Shown piece after piece: positions 1-8,554 of a stretch of 64,000 nucleotides of DNA. Under the pieces are notes generated by a model. That model ran no database searches, had not been told where the DNA came from, and worked only from the letters and a program-made list of their open reading frames with translations. The position numbers were made by a program, and so were the translations under genes. Each line of letters opens with the position of its first letter. Position 1 is the stretch's first letter. The DNA comes from Paludibacteraceae bacterium (lineage in GTDB: Bacteria; Bacteroidota; Bacteroidia; Bacteroidales; Paludibacteraceae): contig JAKSNP010000001.1 in NCBI GenBank assembly GCA_024399655.1, forward strand, positions 1-64,000. Direction: 5' to 3'.

Positions 1-151
1 CTAAAATCTTAAAAATTGAACATTTTATGAGTAAACCTTATTCAGTTTAAGACAGACAAAGCAAGTATTCAACCGACAAAAAGTAGCGAATCGGTAGTGA
101 ACCAAAATATACGATTATTAAGATTGTGGCGAAAAAACAAGAATTGACGAT

Positions 152-195
152 CCTTCGCTCACCCTTCTCTAACCCTTCTCTGAAAGTTCTCTCAC
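152..195. repeat. 11-bp-period tandem repeat, family I (site A)
   Basis: Four consecutive 11-bp units begin at 152, 163, 174 and 185: CCTTCGCTCAC, CCTTCTCTAAC, CCTTCTCTGAA and AGTTCTCTCAC. They lie in the 282 bases downstream of murA, where no gene is visible. The same unit type recurs at 13685-13739 and, inverted, at 35551-35594. Function unknown. Confidence 0.8.
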
Positions 196-282
196 CTTAG
201 CGGCCAAGAAATGTACTATTTTTAAGATTCAGCCAAAAAGTTGGGGAGAATTCAGAAAAGCGTTTAGCACCAGCCAATCCTA

Positions 283-1593
283 TCAATCCTCGCGACGGAT
301 ACAAGCTCCGATTGCATTCAGTCGCTTTTCAATACATTCGTATCCCCGGTCAATCTGGTCAATATGATCGATACGGCTGATGCCGTCGGCCGACATAGCA
401 GCAATCAGCATAGCAATACCGGCACGAATATCGGGAGAAGTCATATTATTCGGGCGTAACCGAACCTGATGATCATGGCCAATGACAACTGCTCTATGGG
501 GGTCACAAAGGATGATCTGAGCTCCCATATCAATCAGTTTATCCACAAAGAAAAGACGACTCTCGAACATTTTCTGGTGGATAAGTACACTTCCACGAGC
601 CTGAGTAGCCACCACCAAGATAACTGAAAGCAAATCCGGAGTCAAGCCCGGCCAAGGAGCATCAGCGACAGTCAGGATAGAGCCATCAATAAATGATTCA
701 ATCTGATAACTATTTTGGGCAGAAATATAAATATCATCGTCACGCCGTTCGACTTTGACGCCCAAACGGCGAAAGACCTCCGGGATAATACCCAGATCCT
801 GATAAGAAACATTCTTAATCGTCAGTTCGGAACCGGTAATAGCAGCCATACCGATAAACGAACCGACTTCAATCATATCGGGGAGGAGCCGATGTTCGGT
901 TCCGTGCAATGTATCCACGCCCTCGATAGTAAGGAGGTTACTACCAACTCCGCTTATGCGCGCTCCCATACGATTGAGCATTTTGCAAAGTTGCTGCAAA
1001 TAAGGTTCGCACGCAGCATTATAAATAGTGGTTGTACCATGTGCAAGAACAGAAGCCATAACGATATTGGCCGTACCGGTAACAGAAGCTTCGTCAAGCA
1101 GCATATAGGTACCCTGCAAGCCTCTAGGAGCAGAGAAAGTGTAGGCGAGAAGTTGTTTATCGTATTCAAAATGCGCGCCGAGATTGAGCATGCCCTGGAA
1201 ATGGGTATCCAAACGACGCCGACCGATTTTATCACCACCGGGTTTCGCATACGTGATTTCATGCAAGCGAGCAAGCAGAGGGCCAATAAGCATCACACTG
1301 CCACGCAAACGGTTGCAACGCTGACGGAAAGCATCAGAACGGAGATATTCTTCATCCAGAGAATCAGCACAGAAAGTATATGCCCCTTTCTCAACAGGCG
1401 TAACGGAAACGCCCATCTCACGAAGGAGTTGAATAAGATTATTGACATCCAGGATATCGGGCAGATTGGAAATAGTGACGGGTTCACGCGTGAGCAAAAC
1501 AGCACAAAGCACTTGAAGAGCCTCGTTTTTAGCCCCACAGGGGGTAATACTTCCATGGAGGCGATGTCCTCCTTCAACAATAAAACGCGACAT
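283..1593 (-). CDS. murA: UDP-N-acetylglucosamine 1-carboxyvinyltransferase, Asp-type
   Basis: MurA transfers enolpyruvate from phosphoenolpyruvate to UDP-GlcNAc, the first committed step of peptidoglycan precursor synthesis in the cytoplasm. The 436-residue product has the usual family length and the EPSP-synthase-like two-domain fold. K22-N23 of the substrate site is present. In the catalytic loop, residues 118-131 read PGGDKIGRRRLDTH, so the residue normally Cys (Cys115 in E. coli) is Asp121. Asp-type MurA enzymes (for example from Mycobacterium and Chlamydia) are active but not alkylated by fosfomycin, so intrinsic fosfomycin insensitivity is inferred. It is last in a nadE-murB-murA run, 78 bases behind murB. 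The long frame on the other strand (715-1599) is a shadow. Confidence 0.97.
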   Translation of the reverse strand: MSRFIVEGGHRLHGSITPCGAKNEALQVLCAVLLTREPVTISNLPDILDVNNLIQLLREMGVSVTPVEKGAYTFCADSLDEEYLRSDAFRQRCNRLRGSVMLIGPLLARLHEITYAKPGGDKIGRRRLDTHFQGMLNLGAHFEYDKQLLAYTFSAPRGLQGTYMLLDEASVTGTANIVMASVLAHGTTTIYNAACEPYLQQLCKMLNRMGARISGVGSNLLTIEGVDTLHGTEHRLLPDMIEVGSFIGMAAITGSELTIKNVSYQDLGIIPEVFRRLGVKVERRDDDIYISAQNSYQIESFIDGSILTVADAPWPGLTPDLLSVILVVATQARGSVLIHQKMFESRLFFVDKLIDMGAQIILCDPHRAVVIGHDHQVRLRPNNMTSPDIRAGIAMLIAAMSADGISRIDHIDQIDRGYECIEKRLNAIGACIRRED

Positions 1594-1671
1594 ATATAAT
1601 TTAAATTAAAAAAGACAATTAATAGAAGTCCCTATAAAAATTAAAGATGATTTTTTCAACGAATGCTTCAT

Positions 1672-2679
1672 CTATTCAATATAATTGACTTCGGGATGGA
1701 GATGAATACCGAAACGCTCGATTACACTATCCATTATTTGTTGAGCCAAATCTACGATATCGGCAGCAGATGCAGCCCCCATATTAACAATAACCAACGG
1801 CTGCTTGGGATAAACCTGCGCCCCACCCTTAGTTTTACCTTTCCAACCCAAGCGGTCAATCAGCCATGCGGCAGGAACTTTAACACCGCCCTCGGCATCA
1901 AAATGAGGGATATCGGGGTACTGTTGAGCTAAAACAGCAAATTGAGCAGGTGAGACAACCGGATTTTTGAAGAAAGAACCGGCAGAACCCAATTTCGCCA
2001 CTTCCGGAAGTTTCTGTTGGCGAATAGCGATTACCGCTTCACGAACACGCATCGCAGAAGGAGCGCCCTGAAGAGCCTGACGCAAATTGCCGTAATCCAA
2101 ATGGAAGTCCCCCCTTTTGAGAAGACGATATACGACGGAAGTAACAATATATTTATTTTTGAGTTCGTTTTTGAAGATGGAATCACGATAGCCGAAACGA
2201 CACTCTTCGTTGGAAAATATTCGTTCTTCGCCATCAGTTACAGAAACGGTATGTACTTCAACAATGACATCTTTGGCCTCCACTCCATACGCTCCCACGT
2301 TTTGCACGGCAGAAGCTCCTACCGTACCCGGGATATAGGAGAGGTTTTCGAGTCCGATCAAGCCCATATCACACAATTGAGCGATAAGCGAATCAAGGAT
2401 CAGGCCGTTTTGAGCTTCGATGAACACTTCATCTCCATTCTCGCCAAGAGCCCGTGCACGAGCCATTCGAGAACGTAGGACAATCCCATCAAAATCACGA
2501 ACAAAAAGCAGGTTACTCCCCTGTCCTATATGCAGCATTCTTTCGCCATGATGTTCGCGAAGGACAGCCCGAAGTTCTTCCACCGAATCATACTCAATCA
2601 GCATACGCGCATGAGCATCCAGATGAAAAGTATTGAACGGAAGCAGAGAAATATTGGAGGATATTGTCATATAGCGCAA
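1672..2679 (-). CDS. murB: UDP-N-acetylenolpyruvoylglucosamine reductase
   Basis: MurB is the FAD-dependent, NADPH-using enzyme that reduces the MurA product to UDP-MurNAc. The 335-residue protein has the FAD-binding domain (GQGSNLLF near residue 52 and the IPGTVGASAVQNVGAYG stretch at 116-132), the catalytic Ser235 in GSAGSFFKNP, Arg165 in GYRDSIF and the C-terminal Glu330 in HPEV. This is the type I (E. coli-like) layout. The start is 6 bases from the nadE stop, so the two genes are probably co-transcribed. Met4 is an alternative start. Having murB directly ahead of murA places two consecutive steps of one pathway together. Confidence 0.96.
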   Translation of the reverse strand: MRYMTISSNISLLPFNTFHLDAHARMLIEYDSVEELRAVLREHHGERMLHIGQGSNLLFVRDFDGIVLRSRMARARALGENGDEVFIEAQNGLILDSLIAQLCDMGLIGLENLSYIPGTVGASAVQNVGAYGVEAKDVIVEVHTVSVTDGEERIFSNEECRFGYRDSIFKNELKNKYIVTSVVYRLLKRGDFHLDYGNLRQALQGAPSAMRVREAVIAIRQQKLPEVAKLGSAGSFFKNPVVSPAQFAVLAQQYPDIPHFDAEGGVKVPAAWLIDRLGWKGKTKGGAQVYPKQPLVIVNMGAASAADIVDLAQQIMDSVIERFGIHLHPEVNYIE

Positions 2680-2685
2680 AATGAA

Positions 2686-4620
2686 TTATTGTATTTCGTA
2701 CACATCAGAAGGCATGCGCCAATCACCTCGAGGCGATAGACTGACACTAACCACTTTAGGTCCATCGGGCAAGCAACTGCGTTTGAACTGTTGTGTATAG
2801 AAGCGATGCATAAACACATCAAGCCAATGGCGGATTTGTTCCTCTGTATAATTATCCTCAAATGCAAGCGAGGCCATATAAAGAATCTTATCTTTACTGA
2901 AGCCGAAACGGAGGAAATAATAGATAAAGAAGTCATGCAATTCGTACGGTCCCACTTTATCTTCGGTTTTTTGCGCGATTTGGCCGTTCTCATCAGCCGG
3001 AAGCAATTCAGGAGAAACGGGAGTATCCACAACATCCAGCAAAATACGACGGGTTTCTTCATTGAACAAACTTTCAGCGGCATAACGAACCATATAGCGA
3101 ACGAGTGTCTTGGGGACACCTGCATTGACACCATACATCGACATCTGGTCACCGCAATAAGTGGCCCACCCCAATGCCAATTCCGACATATCGCCAGTAC
3201 CTACAACCAAGCCGTTATGCTGATTGGCAAGGTCCATCAATATGAGAGTACGAAGACGCGCTTGAGCGTTTTCGTATGTAATATCGTGAATATCCAACGA
3301 ATGATCAAGATCATGCAGATGTTGGGCAGCGAGTTCCCGAATAGACATCTCTATTGTGGTAACGCCTAATAGTTCCATCAATTTTACAGCATTGGAATGC
3401 GTACGATCGGACGTTCCGAAGCCGGGCATCGTAACACCGATAATTCGGCTGCGTTCGTACCCCAACTGGTCAGCCGTTTGAACAGCCACGAGCAGTGCAA
3501 GCGTAGAATCCAACCCTCCGCTAATGCCAATCACCAATGTATCCGCATGGGTATGCTCCCAGCGACGGGCCAGACCGTTAGTTTGGATGGCAAACACATC
3601 GCCACAATAAGAATCTTCGTATGACTTTTCAGGCAGGAAAGGAGAAGTGGAGAATACACGATGTATAGGTTCGCTAAATCCCTGTTCGGACTCAATCGGA
3701 GCTACATTAATTTTGCGATAATGGCCAAATTGATCTTTCGTAAAGTTGGTATTACGCTGACGGTCAATACGCAAACGTTCCACATCGATTTCTGATATAA
3801 TCATAGAGCTTTCGCGTTGGAAGCGTTCGCCCATTTCGAGCAAATCGCCATTTTCGGCAATATACGTCGATCCGGAAAAAACCACATCCGTCGTACTTTC
3901 TCCGATACCGGACGAAGTGTAGACATAGCCACAATGCACACGAGCGGACTGCTGCGTAATCATATGACGGCGGAAAGCATGTTTTCCTGTTATACAGTTG
4001 CTGGACGAGAGATTGAATACGATTTCAGCCCCTTGAATCGCCATTTGGGTGGAAGGAGGAAGCGGGCTCCACAAATCTTCGCATATTTCAATACCGAAAC
4101 AATAATCTTTGGTCATGAAGAGCAGATCAGGACCGAACGGTACATCTCCACTCCAAAGTTCGATAGTTGGGATACGCGGTTGGAGTTTGCCACCGACATG
4201 TTCAAGAGTAGCACGACCGGAAGTAAACCAGCGTTTTTCGTAGAATTCGCCCGTATTGGGAAGATTGATTTTCGGCACTACCCCCACCACATCACCATCA
4301 GTAAGCACGAAAGCGCAATTGAAGAGGTTATTATCCACTTTCAATGGTGCTCCGACAAGTACGACAATGGATTTGGAGCGAGTAAATTCACAAATATCTC
4401 GAACAGCAGCCAAAGCATTCTGTTGCAATTGTTGCGTAAAAAAGAGGTCACCACATGTATATCCAGTAACAGTAAGTTCGGGGAAACATATCACCTCAAC
4501 TCCTTCTTCAATAGCCTCCTGAATCTGCTGTTTTACCTGACGAACATTATAAGAGCAATCAGCCACACGCAGAGTAGGAACAGCGGCTGCAACACGTACA
4601 AAACCAAAATTTGTTTCCAT
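2686..4620 (-). CDS. nadE: Glutamine-hydrolysing NAD+ synthetase
   Basis: Makes NAD+ from deamido-NAD+ with ATP, taking ammonia from glutamine. The 644-residue protein has an N-terminal nitrilase-type glutaminase domain (about 8-280) with the triad E48, K117 and C180, and a C-terminal synthetase domain with the PP-loop SGGLDS at 367-372. This is the long two-domain type. The open frame extends 59 codons upstream, but those codons run over the promoter at 4684-4715 and the first family-like residues follow the ATG at 4618-4620, so that start was chosen. The leader is about 60 bases. First gene of the nadE-murB-murA run. Confidence 0.96.
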   Translation of the reverse strand: METNFGFVRVAAAVPTLRVADCSYNVRQVKQQIQEAIEEGVEVICFPELTVTGYTCGDLFFTQQLQQNALAAVRDICEFTRSKSIVVLVGAPLKVDNNLFNCAFVLTDGDVVGVVPKINLPNTGEFYEKRWFTSGRATLEHVGGKLQPRIPTIELWSGDVPFGPDLLFMTKDYCFGIEICEDLWSPLPPSTQMAIQGAEIVFNLSSSNCITGKHAFRRHMITQQSARVHCGYVYTSSGIGESTTDVVFSGSTYIAENGDLLEMGERFQRESSMIISEIDVERLRIDRQRNTNFTKDQFGHYRKINVAPIESEQGFSEPIHRVFSTSPFLPEKSYEDSYCGDVFAIQTNGLARRWEHTHADTLVIGISGGLDSTLALLVAVQTADQLGYERSRIIGVTMPGFGTSDRTHSNAVKLMELLGVTTIEMSIRELAAQHLHDLDHSLDIHDITYENAQARLRTLILMDLANQHNGLVVGTGDMSELALGWATYCGDQMSMYGVNAGVPKTLVRYMVRYAAESLFNEETRRILLDVVDTPVSPELLPADENGQIAQKTEDKVGPYELHDFFIYYFLRFGFSKDKILYMASLAFEDNYTEEQIRHWLDVFMHRFYTQQFKRSCLPDGPKVVSVSLSPRGDWRMPSDVYEIQ

Positions 4621-4683
4621 TTCTATAGTTTTTAGAGTAATATATTCTATATTAATTTGAACATTCAAATCAAAATGAGCGTA

Positions 4684-4715
4684 CAAAATTACGAAAAATT
4701 CTTCACATATACAAA
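4684..4715 (-). promoter_or_regulatory. Bacteroidota-type promoter for nadE
   Basis: Read on the minus strand: TTTG (4715-4712), exactly 20 bases, then TAATTTTG (4691-4684). This matches the TTTG / TAnnTTTG consensus of the primary sigma factor in Bacteroidota. It sits about 60 bases before the nadE ATG and 25 bases from the divergent tRNA promoter. Confidence 0.75.
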
Positions 4716-4740
4716 TTTTCAGCATTTTTTTCGCAAAATA

Positions 4741-4772
4741 TTTGTATATATCAAAAAAAAGCAGTACTTTTG
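4741..4772 (+). promoter_or_regulatory. Promoter for tRNA-Glu
   Basis: TTTG at 4741-4744, a 20-base spacer, then TACTTTTG at 4765-4772, ending 29 bases before the tRNA. The spacer carries the ATATATCA and AAAAAAGCAG pieces shared with several other promoters here (see findings). Confidence 0.8.
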
Positions 4773-4801
4773 CACCCGCTTTCAAGGAGAAAGCCATGTA
4801 G

Positions 4802-4877
4802 GGTGCTATCGTCTAGTGGCCTAGGACAACGGCCTCTCACGCCGTAAACCCCGGTTCGACTCCGGGTAGCACTACCA
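4802..4877 (+). tRNA. tRNA-Glu (anticodon CUC)
   Basis: A full cloverleaf can be drawn. The acceptor stem GGTGCTA pairs with TAGCACT (one G-U pair); the D arm runs from GTCTAG to GGAC; the anticodon stem is ACGGC/GCCGT around loop CTCTCAC, giving anticodon CTC; the T arm is CCCGG-TTCGACT-CCGGG; discriminator A is followed by an encoded CCA at 4875-4877. The TC-GTCTAG start of the D region is typical of bacterial tRNA-Glu. It is followed at once by a hairpin terminator. Confidence 0.93.
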
Positions 4878-4880
4878 GCA

Positions 4881-4913
4881 AAGACCTGTTTCAAAAGAAG
4901 CAGGTCTTTTTTT
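4881..4913 (+). terminator. Intrinsic terminator of tRNA-Glu
   Basis: AAGACCTG (4881-4888) pairs with CAGGTCTT (4901-4908) around a 12-base loop, and the T run continues to 4913. It begins three bases after the tRNA CCA end. Confidence 0.9.
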
Positions 4914-4989
4914 ACACCTAAATATATAATATAATCGTACGCGAGCATATTGCGGAAAATCAAGAAAAAGCAAGAATTAGTTCTAAAAA

Positions 4990-5021
4990 TTTGCATATAT
5001 CAGAAAAAAGTTGTAATTTTG
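4990..5021 (+). promoter_or_regulatory. Promoter for fbp
   Basis: TTTG at 4990-4993, 20 bases, TAATTTTG at 5014-5021. The spacer contains ATATATCAGAAAAAAG, nearly the same as in the lptD and TlpA-gene promoters. Confidence 0.78.
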
Positions 5022-5091
5022 TAACCGATTTGAATTGGGGAATCAAGAAAGCCCCGACCAAAAGCAGGAGCCACAACAAATACTACTTTAT

Positions 5092-7059
5092 ATGATTCAA
5101 AGAGATGCAACACAGGATGAGCGGTATCTGAGACTGCTCAGTGAAAAATTCCCGTCCAGAAGGGCAGCCGCCACAGAGATTATCAATCTCAAATCAATTA
5201 TCAGTCTGCCAAAAGGAACAGAGCACTTTGTGAGTGACCTTCACGGTAATGATGAGGCGTTTATTCACCTTATCAAGAATGCCAGCGGTGTAATTCGCAA
5301 GAAAGTGGATGACATTTTCGGCGAAAATCTGACAGAACAAGAGAAGCGAGAACTCTGTGCCCTGATCTATTATCCTAACGAGCGATTGAAACTGGAGCGC
5401 AGCAAATACACTCGTAGCGATGATTTGGAAGCGTGGTACAAACTAATGATTTTCCGCACCATTGAGGTGGCACGCAAAGTAACGGTGAAATATTCACGTT
5501 CAAAAGTAAGAAAGCGTATGCCGAAAGAATTTGCATACGTGATTGACGAATTGCTCTTTGAATCGCCCAAAGAACCCGGCCGCAAAGATTTCTACGATTC
5601 CATAGTCGACTCCGTTATTGAAACCGGTTTATCAGAGCAACTCATCGTAGCCATCTGTTTCCTGATTCATAAGTTATCAATAGATACCTTGCATGTAGTA
5701 GGTGATGTATATGATAGAGGTCCCGGTGCTGATAAAATCATGGATGCCTTGATGGGATATCATGATTTTGACATACAATGGGGTAATCACGATATGGAAT
5801 GGATGGGTGCAGCATGCGGAAACCGTTCATTGATAGCAACTACCGTACGCGTAAGTACCCGTTTTGCCAATGTGGATACCTTGGAAGAAGGATACGGCAT
5901 CAGTCTTCTTCCGTTGGCTACTTTTGCCATCGACACATACGGTGACGATCCTTGTGAACCGTTCATACCAGAGGATCACGACGACAACATCAAATCAAAA
6001 CGCTCAGCAGAACTTTTGGCAAAGATGCACAAAGCCATCTCAATTATCCAATTCAAATTGGAAGGCCAACTGATTATGCGTCACCCCGAATATGAGATGG
6101 ACGATCGTCTGCTCTTGGACAAGATTGACAAGGAAAAAGGTACTATTATGGTTTATGGCAAAGAATATCCACTTCGCGATAAGAACCTGCCGACTTTGGA
6201 CCCAGAGCATCCTTACGAACTGACCGCAGGAGAAGAATTAGTAATGAGCCAGTTAGAACATTCATTCCTGCGTAGTGAAAAAATGCAGCAACATTTGCGT
6301 CTGATGTTCCAACATGGTTCGCTATATCTTGTACAAAACGGATTCCTACTCTATCATGCTGCCGTTCCAATGACAGCAGATGGTGAATTCATGCCAATTA
6401 CCTACGACGGGAAGCGTTATGCAGGACGCGCATTAATGGATTTCTTTGACAAGAAATGCCGTCAAGCATATTATGAAAAAGACGCAGACGCCATCGATTT
6501 GATGTGGTATATGTGGTGCGGATTCAAGTCGCCTCTCTTCAACAAAGACAAGATGACCACATTGGAGCGTTATTTTGTTGCCGACAAAGATACACATACA
6601 GAAATAACCGGTTCATATTTCAAATTGGCAGACAAAGCCGAAATATGCAAACAGATTTTAAAAGAATTCGGTTTGCCTACTGAAACAGGCCGTATTATCA
6701 ACGGACATATCCCCGTAAAAACGATAAAAGGCGAACAACCAATGCGCGCAAACGGAAAACGTTTGGTAATTGACGGAGGTTTCGCTCGCGCATATCATGC
6801 AAAAACCGGTATATCCGGTTATACCTTGATTTACAATAGCCAAGGAATCCAGCTGATTGAGCATGAAATGTTTGAAAGCAAAGAGCAAGCAGTAATCAGC
6901 GGTAGCGATATTCACAGTCGCGTACAATTGAAAGATTTCTCCGATCACAGAATGCTTATCAAAGATACGGAACGCGGACAAGAACTGCAACGACAAATTG
7001 ATGATCTGGAGCGTTTGATTCAGGCATATAAAGAAGGCATTATTCCTGAAAAATATTGA
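5092..7059 (+). CDS. fbp: Fructose-1,6-bisphosphatase, class III
   Basis: Hydrolyses fructose-1,6-bisphosphate to fructose-6-phosphate in gluconeogenesis. The protein is 655 residues from ATG 5092, the size of the class III (Firmicutes/Bacteroidota) family. It has metallophosphoesterase motifs: HFVSDLHGNDEAF, VVGDVYDRGPGADK and QWGNHDMEWMGA, then NGHIPVKTIKGEQP and VIDGGFARAYH towards the C-terminus. The frame is open back to a TTG at 5035, which would add 19 residues. ATG 5092 is preferred because the family-like part (RYLRLLSEKFP) follows shortly after it. A single-gene unit: its own promoter lies upstream and a strong hairpin follows. Confidence 0.94.
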   Translation: MIQRDATQDERYLRLLSEKFPSRRAAATEIINLKSIISLPKGTEHFVSDLHGNDEAFIHLIKNASGVIRKKVDDIFGENLTEQEKRELCALIYYPNERLKLERSKYTRSDDLEAWYKLMIFRTIEVARKVTVKYSRSKVRKRMPKEFAYVIDELLFESPKEPGRKDFYDSIVDSVIETGLSEQLIVAICFLIHKLSIDTLHVVGDVYDRGPGADKIMDALMGYHDFDIQWGNHDMEWMGAACGNRSLIATTVRVSTRFANVDTLEEGYGISLLPLATFAIDTYGDDPCEPFIPEDHDDNIKSKRSAELLAKMHKAISIIQFKLEGQLIMRHPEYEMDDRLLLDKIDKEKGTIMVYGKEYPLRDKNLPTLDPEHPYELTAGEELVMSQLEHSFLRSEKMQQHLRLMFQHGSLYLVQNGFLLYHAAVPMTADGEFMPITYDGKRYAGRALMDFFDKKCRQAYYEKDADAIDLMWYMWCGFKSPLFNKDKMTTLERYFVADKDTHTEITGSYFKLADKAEICKQILKEFGLPTETGRIINGHIPVKTIKGEQPMRANGKRLVIDGGFARAYHAKTGISGYTLIYNSQGIQLIEHEMFESKEQAVISGSDIHSRVQLKDFSDHRMLIKDTERGQELQRQIDDLERLIQAYKEGIIPEKY

Positions 7060-7114
7060 CAAAAGATATTGCATTACAATATCAAAAGCATTAACAACGC
7101 TTCGTGAAAACAAT

Positions 7115-7147
7115 AATAAGAGCACGGTATTTGACCGTGCTCTTATT
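7115..7147 (+). terminator. Terminator of fbp
   Basis: A 14-bp perfect stem, AATAAGAGCACGGT (7115-7128) with ACCGTGCTCTTATT (7134-7147), around a 5-base loop, 55 bases after the fbp stop. The A/T-rich stem base suits termination in both directions. Confidence 0.85.
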
Positions 7148-7234
7148 ATATTATATTGCGAGAAAGAAACGACTTGAAAATTCAACAAAAGAGACTAACA
7201 CATGGACGGAAAGAAAGTGTAGAGAGCAGATAAA

Positions 7235-7264
7235 ATACAGTCGGAGGAAAACCTCCGACTGTAT
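7235..7264 (-). terminator. Terminator of the leucine-rich-repeat gene
   Basis: A 13-bp perfect stem, ATACAGTCGGAGG (7235-7247) with CCTCCGACTGTAT (7252-7264), around AAAA. It lies about 140 bases behind the minus-strand gene at 7402-8355. Confidence 0.7.
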
Positions 7265-7401
7265 TTATAAATTGTAAACTGATTAAAGGAACGATAGTAA
7301 AAGAAGTTAATGAAGACCAGTTACAGAATAAAGTATCTATAGCAAAAAAGTAACTATAACAAACAATAGCAGTAGTAACCGGTATACAAGAAAAAATCAA
7401 A

Positions 7402-8355
7402 TTATCTTTTCTTCTTGGCGGCAGCGGCTTTCTTCTTGGCAGCAGCGGCTTTTTTCTTGGCAGCAGCTTTCTTCTTGGCGGCTTTCTTTTTGTCAGCAGC
7501 AGCTTTCTTTTTATCTTTCTCTTTCTGAGCGGCTATTTTTTTCTTCTCCTTCTCAGTCAGTTTGGGTTTTGCAACTTCTTCCTCGTCATCATCGGAAGAT
7601 GAAGTAACCACTACCACCGGAGCAGCAGGTGCCTGTTGTGGACGAGCCGTAAATTCGAAGTTAGAACCTTGAGGGAAATAGGACTGATCCATACCTTCAG
7701 GAATAACGAAAGTAGCAGGATTAGCGGTACCTGTTGCGAACGAATTGGCAGCCATTCTCATATCGGGATTTTTCACGATAACACGTTGCAACGGAGTACC
7801 ATCGAAAGCTTCTTCACCGATTTCAGCGACAGAGAGGGGCAATTCGATTTCGGTAAGACATTTGCAATCAGCGAAAGCACGAGCGCCGATATTCGTGATA
7901 CCTTGGTACATGATGACGCAGGTCATGAATTTGCATCCATCAAAAGCTCCGGCAGCGATTTTGGAAGTGCGATAAGGAATTACATACTTACCACCGAAGA
8001 GTTTAGGCATTTTGACAAATATGGTGGGATTAAGCACGGGCGACATCAAGCTATCGCACCCTTCGAAAGCAGGACCTTCAACCTCGGTAAGCGTAGCAGG
8101 AACAGTAAGAGATTTGAGGTGGATGCTACCGTTGAAAGCACCAGCCATAAGTGCGCTAACCACATACTGACGACCATTGTAGGTAATCGTAGCAGGAATA
8201 GTGACATAGCCTTTGTACTGATAGCCTGATTTAGGAGCGACCTTAGCAGTTCCATTGTCTGCATCCAATTGATAATAAACGCCGTCAACCAGAACTTGCT
8301 GAGCTGACAAAGCCAGGGTCATCAAAAGACCGATGGATAAAAGCAGTTTTCTCAT
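7402..8355 (-). CDS. Secreted BspA-like leucine-rich-repeat protein with Lys/Ala tail
   Basis: The 317-residue protein has an N-terminal signal peptide (MRKLLLSIGLLMTLALSAQ). Its middle part resembles LRR_5/BspA-type repeats: IPATITYNGRQYVV, then AGAFNGS, PAFEGC, AGAFDGC, ARAFADC and EEAFDGT blocks with I/L-rich strands, roughly residues 50-200. A proline-rich and acidic linker follows (SSSDDDEEE), and the last 55 residues (bases 7405-7569) are almost only Lys and Ala in AAAKKK-type repeats, as in histone H1 tails. LRR_5 proteins are usually surface or secreted binding proteins; the tail could bind nucleic acid, LPS or another polyanion. No T9SS sorting domain is visible. A single-gene unit. 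Confidence 0.75.
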   Translation of the reverse strand: MRKLLLSIGLLMTLALSAQQVLVDGVYYQLDADNGTAKVAPKSGYQYKGYVTIPATITYNGRQYVVSALMAGAFNGSIHLKSLTVPATLTEVEGPAFEGCDSLMSPVLNPTIFVKMPKLFGGKYVIPYRTSKIAAGAFDGCKFMTCVIMYQGITNIGARAFADCKCLTEIELPLSVAEIGEEAFDGTPLQRVIVKNPDMRMAANSFATGTANPATFVIPEGMDQSYFPQGSNFEFTARPQQAPAAPVVVVTSSSDDDEEEVAKPKLTEKEKKKIAAQKEKDKKKAAADKKKAAKKKAAAKKKAAAAKKKAAAAKKKR

Positions 8356-8554
8356 AATGATGTATGTTTAGTATTTAGTTTTCAAACGATATGATATGCG
8401 CGTAATATATATAATATGGTATGCTCTTGTCGCCAACTTTCAGTTCTATCGATTTGCGCTCAGTCACTATAGACATGATATTTGAATGTAATGTCAAAAT
8501 AAATCAGCTTATTAGCGGCTCAGCACGGGTAACAAATGATATGCCGCATACGAC

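Larger units (their letters stand above)
7060..7401. other. Intergenic region with two hairpins
   Basis: 342 bases between the convergent fbp and leucine-rich-repeat genes. It holds one hairpin behind each gene, annotated separately, and nothing else recognisable. The short open frames here have no family signature and are taken as chance. Confidence 0.7.

Noticed and set aside
152..195. CRISPR array or iteron origin
   Set aside because: Units are 11 bases with no unique spacers, only four or five copies, no cas or rep genes nearby, and the same units recur at scattered loci.
715..1599. 294-residue open frame on the plus strand opposite murA
   Set aside because: Lies wholly within murA in antisense, has no family signature, and murA shows every expected motif.
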